The notes below the pieces were generated by a model. The model was given only the letters and a program-made list of their open reading frames with translations, was not told the origin of the DNA and made no database searches. The position numbers and the translations under genes were made by a program. A stretch of DNA of 64,000 bases, taken from contig OENT01000096.1 of the NCBI GenBank assembly GCA_900239685.1, positions 157,307 to 221,306 of the forward strand. The letters are read 5' to 3'. Positions within the stretch are counted from its first letter, which is position 1, and each line of letters opens with the position of its first letter. Source of the DNA: Rotaria macrura. Taxonomy: Eukaryota > Rotifera > Eurotatoria > Philodinida > Philodinidae. This document shows, one piece after another, positions 34,344-49,510 of this stretch.

Positions 34344-36424
34344 GTTGGAACCCCATGGGTTCATCCTAATATGTTTTATATTGGTTGAGAATCCAGAAGC
34401 TTTTCAGCAGCTGTTGATTCTACTTTTTCTGTTGACATTGCTTTCGTCGCATATAGTTTTGATTGATTGGACTTGTTTAACTCTTGTTTTATATAGTTAC
34501 TTTGCTCACTGGATAGATCTATGCTTTGTTTCGTTAATACCTTTAATGATTGGTTCACGTTTGAAGAAATGTTGGCGTCTTGTAAATCATTCGGTTTCGG
34601 TTGATAATATTTCAGTACTGGTTTTGTTGTGGCTATCGATACAGTTGTAACTTCTTCAAAATTTTGCGATGGATTCGTTTCATTTAAAAGTGATTCTTTT
34701 GATGACATGGATTTTGTATCTTTAGGTTGTGTAGATTTTTTCGAAAAATCACTTAATTTCGATTGTTTGGATGATTGAAATGTTGTGCGAGATTCATCGA
34801 TAAGAACAGTTTCTTCTTGTGAAGACTTTGTTTGGAGATTCGATACGATGAGTGATTCTGATGGGTCCATTCGTTCTTGTCTCTCTCTTAACTGTTTGTT
34901 CCATGGTTGAATAGTTTCTATTGTTGACGATCTGGGTGTAAATAATGAGTCGTATGAAGCTTCGATATTCATCGATGGATTTATGGAAAATATTTCTATT
35001 TTCGATAGAATATATGAATTTATGTAAGAGAAATCAACGTAGATAAGACTTATGGAACGATTCATTTCGTGATTCTTTATCCACTTCGAATAATATTCAT
35101 TCCATTCAGAAGAATCTTGCAATTTTAAATGATCAGAAGAACAGAAAACGAGTTGTTCTTTATTTGATTTAAGTCGTTTTCTTAAAATTTGTTGTAAATC
35201 ATCATTTTGTTCAATGGTTAAATATTCCATATTTAAATATTTAACATTGTCTTGCTTCAAAGTATTGATAAACTTTACTTTTTCTCGCAAAGATTCGATT
35301 TGTTCGAGACATGAATTCATTTGGTTTTCTAAAGAAGGGTCGACTGAATTAACCAGCATTTCAGATGTTAATCTTTGTTTGAGTTTTCCATGGCGAAATC
35401 TAAGAACCAAGTCTCGAATGCGTTTGATGTCGACTGAATAATTATCTCGAAATTTTAAATTTCTTTGTTCTATATCAAGGAATTGTTGCTTGAGATGTTT
35501 ACTGAAAAAATTTCTGATTTCTAAACTAACCAATGCATCTAACTGTTTCATTTTATACCAAATAGGTAGTAAATATTGTTGTATGATTATTATAGTGTTT
35601 TGATTCCATGGAATATATTTCATTTTAGTTTTTATATCCCATGGACAAAAGTATTGAATTGGACGAAGAAAAACTTGTAATGGGGAATGGACAGCGACCA
35701 ATTTTTTCATTCGAACTATTTCTTCACACAAATCAGCTAACGTTTTCATTTGAGATAGATCTTTTATATTGGAAAATGATTTGATAAGCGTAACTCGCGA
35801 GATTAATGTTTGTTCTTGTTCGGATAGTTTGAAAATATTTTTCGTTAAATCTTCACATAGTTTTTCTAAAAATGTATCTATTTCATTTTCATTATTTGTA
35901 TCTATGTCTAATACAGCGATAATATGAATACCCCATCTTGATCTAACAATAATATGAGTTGTTTTCTTGTCTATCGTTTTGTCTGTTATTTTGTTTTTAA
36001 ATTTATACAATTGATCCGTGATACATCTTTCTTCATTGACATAGCAGTAATGAATAAATCGAGTTCGATTATTTATATTAAATTTAAAATTCATGAATGA
36101 AAGGATTCCTTCTGTGGAAGCTATATTAGATACTAAACTCAACCAAAGGTCATCATCAATACCGATTTCATGGAGTAGATTTCTAATATCCAACAGATTG
36201 TGTTTGAGTATTTTGCAATATACATATTTTTCTATTGGTGGTTTTGTAATGCAGTTGTTTCCTAATGATATGTTGTTAGTAATCAAATCTTTTCTAATGT
36301 TATAGAGAGAACCAATGTTAGTAGGTTGTTGAATTGGTAAACGACTTATAATATCAATATTTTGTGAAATTGCCGAAGATTTATCAAGTTTCAAATCCAG
36401 TACTCTATGAAGTGGATTTTCCAT

Positions 36425-39400
36425 TTATCAATTATAAGTTCGAATTTCGAATTTCGAATGAGCTGATCTATTTCGAATGCTTAAAAAATCTAAATAGAAA
36501 TCTTTATACTTCATACGTGTGAGAATCATTTCAACAATCACATTTCATTGACTATAGTACGTATCATATTAAAATGTAGTGAAATTTTCATACTATTTAC
36601 GAAATCCTGAAGGAATACCGGTCACGAAATGACATTTAGATCCACCTTTCTTATTTCGAGTGAATCCAGCACAGGACTCTGACCTGCATCTCGTTTTTAC
36701 ATCAGATACAAACTAGAACATAACTAATTAAATAGGATTCAGGCATTGACTACAAGAACAGTTCCCATTACCAGAAATCTCATGGATAAAGTCAGCTGAT
36801 TGCATCCTGTGTCGGATCTATTCATCTGGATCAAAGATTTTCCTTTTAAAAATAGAAACCATACGGAAAACATGCGTGCACTTTAAATAAGAAAGACTGC
36901 AATTATAGCTTTCAATCACCTGCGTGCCCTAGCCTAGATCTAATGAGAGAAACGATTTGTGGATGATAACTCAGCATTACAATCATGCACCATCTTGAAT
37001 GAATACGATGAAATATGAACATACACGACTCAATTCTCCTCCATATATCATCCTATTCCTTCATATGAGATTCGTAAATTTCAGATCGTAATATTCAGGA
37101 ATTAAACGAAGCAAAAACAAGTAGGTTGGATGGGGAGATTGGCCTACCGAACTATAATTTGTGTTACTATATATTCATCTCTTGATCTGTTTCCTAAATG
37201 AGCTTATGCTATCTTAACTGGAAATAATTCAAAATTTTCTAGAAGTGAGAAGAGAGGAGGCTTCGCATCTCCTCTGCACTTCTTTGCTCCCCATCAGCAC
37301 ATATCTGGAAATACTAGGACACGTATTTAGTCATATTCGATCATTCACAGATTTTCATAATACATTGAAAAATGCCCGATCACGATCGTACTTCTCTAAT
37401 GTTGATATGCACTAAACATGCGCTCAATGAATGGAACGACGAGAATTTAGATCGGACGGATTTGTGGCTTAAACCTTTTCAATAAAATTTTGAAACGTAT
37501 AATTAATTATGCGTACCATTGATATGGTTATAATCATATCGATGATGGTATGAAATATTTAGATATGTTAGTCAATAATTTAACGTTTGTTTCGAACAAA
37601 AACATCAATTCTGTTTAAAAGATCCTCGAACAATATCGACAATACAAAGAAAGTGATCTAGAAACATTGTTATCACTAACGATTGATGGTCTGTACTTTG
37701 AATTTAAATACTAAAATAGATTTGACATTGAGTTGGGTCCAAGCAACTGCTAATTGGTCATTTTCTTCGTCGGATTCAATTACAGCTACTTCTGATTTGA
37801 GTTTAAAAGAATTAGGGAACACTTGAACCGAAGCCGGTGACGCTGATGGCTTGATTCTCCAAAGGTGTCTTATGTACACGTTCATAGAAGTCAAATAAGC
37901 CCTTTTCAAATCATATTTGCCGATGAAGGTATCGGCGAACAATTTCTTTCTTACAATCGAACAGAGTATTTGGAATGAACATTATATATTGTGGTTCTAT
38001 CTTGTAAGTGCTCTTTTCTTAAATTCTATTGACTAGCGTGTGAGTGAGAATATTAATCATACGTGCATCGACAACGTAACAAGGAAAATATTTCTCTATT
38101 TGCTTCTATGGTACTTGTTGCCATTGCAAAATATCTACACTATCAAATAGAGAAGGAGGCACTTAACAAATCCACACAAGTCAAAAATGGGGACTCCACG
38201 TAAACCATCATAATATGAAAATAATGGGAAAGAAAATAAAATTTGGATTCTTTAACTTAAAGAATGTAGTAGTAGTTAAAACGTCTTGATCGGCAAATGT
38301 TGAAAGTCATACTTGGCAATGTGTAAGGAACACATGGAAATATTTCACACCATATGAAAAATATTTTATTTTCCACGTAAACAATTTTTGTTTAACTTTC
38401 GTGTTCTTTCTAATGAAGAGAAACAATAGTTCTGTCGATTTTTCGATGGTTGAGCTCCAAAGTTCCACCTTATCCTTCCGGAATAAAATTCGGCTTTGTA
38501 TCATCAATTTTTTTCACAGCGAGTTCATGATGACACTTACTCGGTCGTTACAACTATCAGCGTGTTGGCTATGCATTCTATTCTTTTGATGGAGTAAACA
38601 GGAGTATCAGATAGTATGGATTTGATGTTAAACTTCAAATCATTCTGTTTAGTTCATTTCTATCACAAAAAAATTCATCTTCATTATTGCCATTACATCA
38701 CATCTAATTCACACGAGCGAGAAAAATATTTTACCTATCCAATTAGAATCAAGCACTATTGTGAGAAACCAAGATAGCACTATACCATAACAAATCTGAA
38801 AACTTTCTATTCATAGTTTGCCACATTCTATGCAAGTGAATCATCGTATCTTAGAAAATGCGTTGAGAAAGAAGTTTTCACTAGATTTCCACGATTCTAA
38901 AGAGAGAAATTCAGACATTTCTTCTTATGAATATTTTACAAGTGGGCAATATTAATCTGTGATCACTGACCTATCGCGTGTTTTTATATCTTGCATGATG
39001 ACTGCTGTTGAAAGGACGTGAAAGACAGTTTAGAGTTTCTTTAGTGTAATAGTAACATTCATTTTTATTGAAGTTGAAAACATGTTATAGAAAAAATTCA
39101 CAAATTGTTTTTAAAGTTATGTATTTGAACCTACAGAAGAAGAGCTAATACATCGCAGCATGAATATTTCATATTATCACAGGTAATCTGCAGTAAATTT
39201 CTATCATGATATAAAGAAATTCGATTACATTCATCTAGAACAAAACCATATGTATCTTTCACTTCTCAACTTGCCAATAAGAATAAAAATATTGTTTTTT
39301 CATTTCTTTTTTCTATACAATGCAAGTGCACTGCAGGATTAATGAACTATATACTGCTTCTGAGATCCATGCATCTTACTGCAACATGCGTGAGTACTCG

Positions 39401-42400
39401 AATTCATCAAATGATATATCTTTCAATATAGAAAAACATGAATTATATATAAAGTGAAAATTCTTCAACGTGAGCCCTATTGGAATTGAAAAGAAGTTTT
39501 TATTATTGGGAGACTTTTCTAATTTCTTTTTTCAAACGATGAAAATTCATTTATAGCCGCTTTCCGATGACACAAGATGAATTTCATCGTCTTTTCAATG
39601 ATTTAATAATTCAAATTATTATCTATATTCCTTCAATGACAACGTTCTCACCACAAAAACTAATCTTTCCTAACGCGACTACCTATTGTGCTTTGAATAA
39701 ACATACATATCTGTAAGTTTGGATTCAATGACATTTATAGTTTGATGTTTATATATTTTTAGCAGCCACAGTTGATGAATTAGTAACAAGACACTTCAAT
39801 AACTCATTAAAGTCTTTTATCATTTTATTAGTCGATCCACAAAGACACGAGATTTTTCATTAGTGCCTATGATTACTTTATAAGAATTTCTTTCTTCTCA
39901 ATTCAATTGTTTAGTCCATCTCGTACGTATGTATTAATTTATTGTTCATTACAATACAATACGCATAAAATAGTTTCTTTTTCCTCTTTTTTTCACGCCA
40001 GTGAAAGAACACATGCTACTCATAGTTCTCAGGTTGTTTTTACTGACGGGACAAGAAAAAAAATCGCTCATCCATAGAGAAGGTTTTATTACATGTTGTT
40101 CTACTGTGGTTTATATATCATGAAGGAAGAAATAAGAAAATTTTTCAACTTGGAGAAAATTTACAAACGTAGATTTGATAATTAATGTTCTCAATCATTG
40201 AATTCGATTCAATTTGACAGCAAATATGTATACTGTTAAAATAAACGTCACGTGAACTACACCTATAATTCATTCTCTCGACAAAACTCTATCATTTGTC
40301 TAACATTATCTTTAAACTCTACTCTTTCCTAGGCCTTACTTACTCATGCCACAACCATTTTACTGTATTCATTTTTGTTTCTTACTTTTCGAAATAAATA
40401 ATACATACACTCACTTGCTTTCTATGTTTATGACACTTCTGCTCCTTTCGAACGAAGTGTTGTTGGAGATAGAATACGTATAAACAAAAAGAACAGTTTG
40501 GCATGTTTGTCTAAAAAACGAATGTTTGTTCGCGAATCTTGGAGTGCTTTGCGTGTAGAAGAAAAAATAAAATGAAATATGATGTCGCAAATACGAAAAC
40601 ATAGATCGAAAGAAAGTGAAATTGATGTATTTAATTTGATTGTATTATGTGCAATAATAGCTTGATGTTAGCACACAAACTTTCATCATTTGCTTTTTTC
40701 TATGTAGTCATGATCGATAAGATGAATGAAACAGAGACAACTTGGATGATTAACACAAGAGAACACTATAATTAATGTTTAATAGTAAATATTTCTTTAT
40801 TGAATAATGTTTATTAGAACAATAACTAAATAGTGATCTTCGAAAAATATATATTTCTAGAAATTCATTAATGACCTTTATTTTTTATGCAGAAATTAAA
40901 GATTCATTACCAGATTGAAAATCTTTAAATTTTTATTTTAAATTCATTTATACATTATAGTCAATTGTAGCAGGTTACAAGAACTCCTATGATTAGAGTA
41001 GCATTTTTCTATGTAAGAAGTTTCTTAAATAAGTCCAGGTACTTTGTAAATAAACAGCATACAAAAGAGACATTCAATTCACATTTCATGTATGCACCCT
41101 TTGAAAACTCAATGCTGTATTCTATCGACAGTTTTCGAAGTTGAAAAATCTTTTTGAAAATGCTCTCTCAACATGTCGGGATCTTCAAATGGAAAAATGA
41201 TTCATCGTTTCTTCGCAACTGAATGGTGCGCGATAAGGAGGGGAGGGAGGTGAGAAGTAACGGTTAAGTTACTAGGTAAATGAAAACGTAATTGTGCGCT
41301 GGCGATTAGTATTCTTCACTTATGCGAGTACACAATCTTCAGAGTGTGTCTGCAATCGAGTGATGAATTTGGAACATAATCCCCAGAAGCCTTTTCGGGT
41401 TTGACCAGATGCAAAATAGCACTTTCGGTTTCCTGCTACATTTACATATATGACTGACGAAAACAGAGCATCCGAGCTTTAAGTTGACATTTGTATGGAT
41501 ACTGTCCCTTCCAAAATTACACATTATAGTTACGTAGATTCCTATTGTAGGCAATCTACATAATAGATAATATCATCGTGGGCGTCGGTGTAATTACTTC
41601 AGAACAAATTGTCGATGCCTAAATGTACACTTGTCAACCAATGCCTATAATCACAACATTACGTTGATCACTGTTTGATTTCTGCATTGATTGATGAAGT
41701 CATATGTCCTCGTTCGAACTATACAAACATTGATCAGAAGGAAAATTTCGATGTTCGAGTAACTCTTCTTCATAACGTGAATTCTATTCACTTTTCGAAT
41801 GGATTTTACACGTTATTTTCATACAGCGATGACAAAGTCGAAATATATGCAGTAAGTGAGAAGGACTTCGTCCCTTGTTGACTCTGTATTTTCAATAAGA
41901 CACATCAACAATCACTCTGATTGCTTGAACAAATTTGAAATACTTCTCAATTCTATTTACCGAAGGCAAAGCGATATATTTGTAGAACTTCAACTTTAGA
42001 AGTAAATTGCTTATTCATCATTTCATTTTGTTAATCTCACTAATATTACGTATATGTATTGACGACAGGGTCTTTCATCAAATAACAAGATCACATATAG
42101 AGCCCATCTTTTATTTTGATGCGAGACTTGTTTTCCTATAAACTCGATATTTACCTTCCTATTGAATACTAGCGATTATGATTCAAAATAAGTATATCAT
42201 AGAATTTTCCATGTCTTCCAATATCTCATAAACACTTCCTTTCTTAAAGTTTTATTGAATTAGTTTCTATGTGATAATAATCATTCAGTATCGATTTACT
42301 AGATTCTTGATAGAGTGACGAGGATGAGAGTATCTTATTGCCAGCACTTTCACATAAATAGATCTAAAGGATTTTTATTTTTGCCTAAGAAAATCATAAT

Positions 42401-42473
42401 ATGATATATTGATGATGTTATAAATATTGATTTCATATGCATAGATTTTTCGAAAAGATAGGCAAATATTCGC
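36425..42473. other. 6-kb region without recognisable genes
   Basis: AT-rich. The longest open frames are an 88-codon minus-strand frame at 37676-37942 and short ones near 38307-38589, 40411-40602 and 41675-41881. None matches a family I know. No transposon ends or RNA genes recognised. Confidence 0.5.
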
Positions 42474-44332
<1,859 letters not shown>

Positions 44333-45132
44333 CAGGCCCCGCAACGGTGGGGGGGGGGTACTGAAAAAAAGGATTTTGAGAAGGAATTTTTCAGAAAAAA
44401 AGAAGGATTATTTCGAAATTCACTGTTCGACATATTAAAAATAAAGACATCAGGTGAAAATCAAGTCGAATCTGTACGAACATAATTGAGTTTTAGATTG
44501 TAGTTTTGCTCTTAGTAAAAGCAGGCTGTTAATTCTATAATAATACGCAAAAGAAACTCAAATTAATTCAAGTATACAATGGCTTGACCTCTAATACTTC
44601 TGAGAAACGATTTCGGTATCATAAAAACATCAGTAGTGTATATTATTACTATTGTCTTTCTAAGTAAGAAAAGATCACTATGAAGCAACTTTCATGGAAC
44701 TAGTGCTCATTCCAGAAGATTATTGTTTTATTTGACTTCTGTCAGTCACAAGTTCTCTCACTCGCTCGTTGGATGCATACAGATATATGAGAGAAAACAA
44801 TAGACATGAAATAGATATTATTGATCGTGGAATAAGAGAGAGAATAGATATTACAGAGAATAAACATAAAAGATATAATGAATAATCAAACAGAAATAGC
44901 GCGATACTTGTCGTTACATTCTTACAAAACGATCAGACCGATATAATTCTAGCACACGACGGCTCAATCTGAAAATCAATGAAAAGAAGTGTTTTTCATT
45001 ACATGCATATGTAATTCAATTACGCTCGTCATAAAGTATAGATAAAAGTGCACGTTTTATAAAAACTGTAGAAAATATTCAACACATTTCTTAAAACACA
45101 AAAACGACGTTAAATGCCGTAAGACACTACTT

Positions 45133-48100
45133 TCTCATCAAAATGGCTACAAAAGGCTGATTCGACGGGCAAACCATGCTCCATTTGGTTACGTCAAGTT
45201 AAAAAAACAGTACGTTCATGTGTACTGTATGCAATATCGAATTAAGCTGTGCCAACGGAGGTTGGGCTAGCCTTAAAAGTCATTCAGAACGACCGAAGCA
45301 TCTACAATGTCTCAAAGACGTTTTAGAATCGGGTCAACTCGTTGCTTCTATCACAAATTTATTGTCTACAAGTAACACCGCCACCACAAATCAATCTCCT
45401 TGTACTTCTTCGTCAACGATAACAAACAATCCGCCGTTCATGGTACTTAGCAACAGTGCCGATCGAGCGTTAACTCATGATGAAAAGATTCCCATGTGTT
45501 TCATTACGATGAAACTGCGGCGCAGTTACGGCGTAACTGCGATCGCACTGTGACCCGTAATTACGGAAAATTACGACGTAGTTATTCGTAATTACGATAA
45601 AAAAATCGCAGATACGCGTAGTTACGGCGAAAAATTCACAGTTACGCAAAAGTGCGTCCCAGTTAATTGCAGATTTGCGCCACAGTTGCATTGCAATACA
45701 TACTAGAGATGACTTAGATTGAGTTATCATTTTATTTGTATTTTTATTGAGAGCTTAAAAACTTTTTCCGTGGAAAAAATAAAAAACATAAAATTACAAA
45801 ATTAAAATTGTTACAAAAAATTTTAAAAAAAAATTAATTTACAATACTAAAACTTAAAAAAAATTTTAAATTTCATAAATTAACGAAAATAAATATCTCG
45901 AAAAATCAAAATATTAAAAGCTGAAAATTTTCAAAATTTACGAAATTACAAGTTAAAAAAAATTATGAATTTCTAAAATCATGGAAATAAATATCTAGAG
46001 AAATCAAAAAAACAACATCTAAAAAATTATTAAAAAATTCAAAAAATAATGGAAAAAAATTTCTTTAAGACAATGTTAAATAATTTAAGAAACAAAGTTT
46101 CACAAATTGAACAACTAAAAAATTTAAATCGAAAACAATTTTAAAAAAAATTAAATATGTATTCTACTATTTAAAGTAAAATAATCTATGAACGAAAATG
46201 TGACGAGCACTGCTATTTATACTATTTTCTGTGGCTAAGTATTAGTGCACGAGAGTGACCAATTATAAATAAGGAAGAATCATTTATAATTGATCAGTTA
46301 CGTTTACAACGGATCGTACGATGCGATCACTCCGACGCTGTTACGTTGGTCTGCGTCGCAGTAAGCGTAGTTTCTTATAGAGACCTTCACTACGATGAAT
46401 GCGGCGGAGTTACGCATAATTACGGCGTAAAATTGGCTCTGCGCGTAACTGTGGCGCAGTTGCAAAAAAAGAGGCGACCTGGGTTATTCGTGCTGAATGT
46501 TATTGGGCGATGGCAACAGCACAACTTGGCTTTAGTTATACTGCATCACAAAATATTCCTGAACTATTTGCGGCGATGTTTCCTGACAGTAAAGTGGCGG
46601 CTGATTATCCAATGAAAGATCGTCAGCTTTCTTATGTGGTATCACATGGAACTGGCTATTTTTTATGCTTGAACTCATCAAAGATGTACTTAAAGCTTCA
46701 TCCTACTCGCTACTTTTCGATGAAACTACTATTGCTGGAGAACGAAAGCAACTGAACTTGCATATTCGATACTGGAGCGAATATAAACAGGGTGTTGTAA
46801 CACGATACTTCAAAAGTATCATGCTTGGGCATGCGACAGCCGAAATTATCGGCCACCATTTACTCGATTCATTGAAATCTGAAGGGATCGACTTATCTAA
46901 ACTTCTTCAATTGGGTGAGTTAATCTTTTCGTATATGTACCATAGACTCATTTTTTTGTCACGGGTAGACACAATCCGAATGTCAATAAAGCGATCGAAA
47001 CCATGATGGAAAAGGAAGTGCGATCTGTGCGAGAGAAAAAGTAATTTTTGGAGGTAGAAATAGAAGAAAGATTAATTTTATATTGTTAATTTACAGAACA
47101 GAACATGTATCAAGCAAAGATTTAGTTTCCATCGGACCTTGTCCACTCCATGTAATTCACAATACTTTCAAACGAGGTTTTACACAGAAGGACTGGCAAA
47201 TGGAAGGTACTTTGTACGATTTTTGGTTTTTTTTCTCGGTCATCTGCTCGACGAGACGATTACTTAAATTTAGTGGAAACTATTGGCGATGGCGTTGGCC
47301 GATTTATGAAACGCTTTGTAATCACGCGTTCGATCGAACTAGGTCCAGTTATCGAACGGGTAATCAATCAATGGCCAATTTTTACGGAATATTTCCTCGT
47401 TTATTTACCAAAGATCGAAAAAAAAATCATGGATAATGATAGATGGAAAAGAATAAAAAATCAACTCTAACAAAAGCAAACATTCGTTCGCTTTCATTTT
47501 ATTCTATACATGTATCGACATATATTTTCAAAACCTCTGACATGGTTACAGCAAAAGCAACTGTTGGTTCATCTGCTCTTTGAAGAATGTAGCAACTTAT
47601 TTCGTAATGCGCTGAGCAACTTCATTAAAGATGATTTATTGGCGAACAAAACTGTAAAACAGTTGCTCTCGATCTCATTCGATTCTCAAGTTAATCAAAA
47701 GTCAGATTCGAAACTTGAAACTGGTGAAGCCTCACGCAATGAAGTTCAAGAAATGTCAACAAATGAAAAAAACAAGTTTTTAAAAGATGTTCGTGATATT
47801 TACATAACTATTGCTGTAAGTAGCAATCGTTAACTTAATGAGATCAAAATTAATAAGATCGTTTGATTTGATACATGGGTAGCAGGAGAAAAATATTACT
47901 TCGTCTTCTATTGTCGAACACATTCTTTGACACTGAGCGTGCATCAAATGTACTCTGCGTGACTGACCATACAGAGTCAACTATCAAAGAGAGACAGTAA
48001 TTTACATACTATGAATGAGAGGCTATCAGTAAGGTAAATTCTATGAGAGAGAATCACAACATACGAATGAAGAACTCCATGAACAGGGCAGATTTCGAAC

Positions 48101-49223
48101 CGAAAGTGTATTGTAGCATCTGCCATACACTTAAATGTACAACAGAAAAAAGATTGCTGAGTCTTTTCTTGAAAAACGTTAAATCTATTCATAATTAGGA
48201 TGTCAGATTATCTGATTTTTTTTTCTTTTATTATTCTAGAGAGAACTAACACGTACATTGCCGTTGACAAACGAATTTTTACAGAACCTTCAATTCATTA
48301 ATTCACTTCATCGGCATCACGACTCTTCACGCAAGAGTCTGATGATTGTTGCACGTGACTTGCCTCAACTGCTATCCAATGATGATCTTGATCATTTGAA
48401 TGTCGAATGGCGTCTATACGAAAATGAAACTATTCTAGATGAATGGTATAAATAGAAAAGCATCAGTGGTGATAATCATGAATTTATCAAATATCATCCA
48501 GTCGATCATTATTGGAAACATGTCTTTGACATCAAGGACAGTTCGGGCACAGCCAACTTTGTCGTCTTATCTAAACTGATCAAGAGTCTCCTATCACTTT
48601 CACACGGTAACGCCGACGTTGAACGTGGTTTTAGTGAAAATGCAGCGCTCTTAACCGACAATCGGTCATCTCTAAGTGAGACTTCCATCAACGGACTTCG
48701 AACAACTAAAGACGCTGTCAAGTTTTACGGACAAGGAAAAGTTCATGAAGTAAGTGAGAGTATTAAATAACAGCTAGGTATTATCGATGTGATTGGTAAT
48801 TTATAGGTTCCAATTTGCAAAGGACTTCTTGACAATATCAAGGAAGCTCACTTTCGATATCAAGAAGACCAAGAAAAAATATAACGATTACTTAGAGAAA
48901 AGGAAGCATTGAAAGCTGCCGCAGAACTTATCAAAAACAAAGAACTGCTTTTAGTTGAAAAAGAACAAAAACGAATCGACGAACGCAAGATCTTACAACA
49001 AGATCTAGACAATGCGTATAAAATGCTCGATGAAGGCAACACACGTCTAGAAGTTGCCATTGCAACCAAAACATTTGATGGTGTCGAAATTGCACAACTT
49101 CTTATAGGAGGTGCCAAGAAAAAATTGGACACCCTGAAGACACAGCTCAATAATAACAGTGATCAAATGAATCAACTTAGAAAAAATTTTAAAAATCAAT
49201 GGAATAATGGCAAAAAAAGATGA
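45133..49223 (+). pseudogene. hAT transposase with BED-like zinc finger and coiled-coil C-terminus (decayed)
   Basis: It begins KWLQKADSTGKPCSIWLRQVKK and shifts frame in an A-run at about 45206. A zinc-finger-like MCTVC...HSERPKH follows (to 45488), then an insertion to about 46482. It resumes VIRAECYWAMATAQLGFSY...FAAMFPDSKVA, shifts frame in a T-run near 46660, and continues with SLLFDETTIAGERKQLNLHIRYW (probable first catalytic Asp), LVSIGPCPLHVIHNTFKRG, and the dimerisation signature LSHGNADVERGFSENAALL near 48600. Introns are likely at 46915, 47041, 47815-48239 and 48750. In-frame stops occur (EWYK*KS, EKI*RLL). After the hAT domain comes a 120-residue Lys/Glu/Gln-rich coiled-coil extension ending at 49223. 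Non-functional as it stands. Confidence 0.8.
45489..46482. mobile_element. insertion within the hAT transposase gene, ends rich in GTTACGGCG/GTAACTGCG
   Basis: Coding homology breaks after THDEK and resumes at VIRAE. Both ends carry AACTGCG.CGCAGTTACG-type motifs in inverted orientation (45513-45545 and 46440-46465), with many further TTACG repeats. The middle (about 45730-46200) is extremely A+T-rich. No open frame. The exact ends and target duplication are unresolved. Confidence 0.6.
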
Positions 49224-49425
49224 TGAAATTCGTAATCTTGTAAATTTGTAAGTTCATAACTTTGTTAAATTGTTGGATTGTAAATAAAGACTGAATAATA
49301 AGTGTATCTTCGAGAACAGCGATTGCTTCATTTTTTATTTTTTCTAACATATGGATAAAATTTCTGAGAAGGATGAAGAAGAACGCTCCTTAAAAAGAAG
49401 GAAAGAAGGACCGCTGCGGGGCCTG

Positions 49426-49510
49426 TGATATCATTGATAACGTTCTTGACCAACACACTAGTCAATAGTAAGGCAGTAGTGACATCATGTCTAGAATCAA
49501 AGAAAAAAAT
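49426..49510 (-). pseudogene. ABCC-like transporter, upstream exon fragment beyond the hAT insertion
   Basis: On the minus strand, an acceptor-like TTGATTCTAG is followed by a hydrophobic frame TTALLLTSVLVKNVIND that runs to the transposon end. It would precede STYSIIPFFFTLI on the other side. This fits a transmembrane segment of TMD2. No further exons recognised upstream. Confidence 0.45.

Larger units (their letters stand above)
31092..36424 (-). pseudogene. GTPase array copy D: SNTX-like/AIG1-like GTPase gene, heavily disrupted
   Basis: The N-terminal 682 codons (34376-36424) are intact: GSLYNIRKD, TTHIIVRSRWGIHIIAVL, RPIQ, then a helical region and Ser-rich linker nearly identical to copy C. 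Beyond this the gene is wrecked. A 1.17-kb inverted-repeat insertion sits at about 33170-34343. The linker then reads through at least two stops (NYQQE*NHREN*VNEPIS). About 30 codons including the P-loop are missing near 32968, where EDP runs directly into DTFINVLVNYF. A frameshift lies near 32840. The G3-G4 region (32217-32705, MGDTRRLD...FCFTNTRSTF) is open but ends in a stop. A 431-bp hAT MITE occupies 31590-32020. The coiled-coil tail is recognisable down to 31092. The Cys cluster is partly kept (CSICNC). Clearly non-functional as a GTPase; the N-terminal ORF could still be translated. Confidence 0.85.
44333..49425 (+). mobile_element. hAT transposon inserted in the ABC pseudogene (about 5.1 kb)
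   Basis: The ends are inverted: CAGGCCCCGCAACGGT at 44333 and the complement of CAGGCCCCGCAGCGGT ending at 49425 (one mismatch). ABCC-like coding sequence lies on both sides. A clear 8-bp duplication is not visible; the flanks TACGTACT and TGATATCA differ, so one flank may have been altered. Inside, on the plus strand, lies a decayed transposase gene. Confidence 0.8.

Noticed and set aside
37676-37942. 88-codon minus-strand ORF as a gene
   Set aside because: Balanced composition but no motif, no splice context and no similarity I recognise; could be chance in this AT-rich region.
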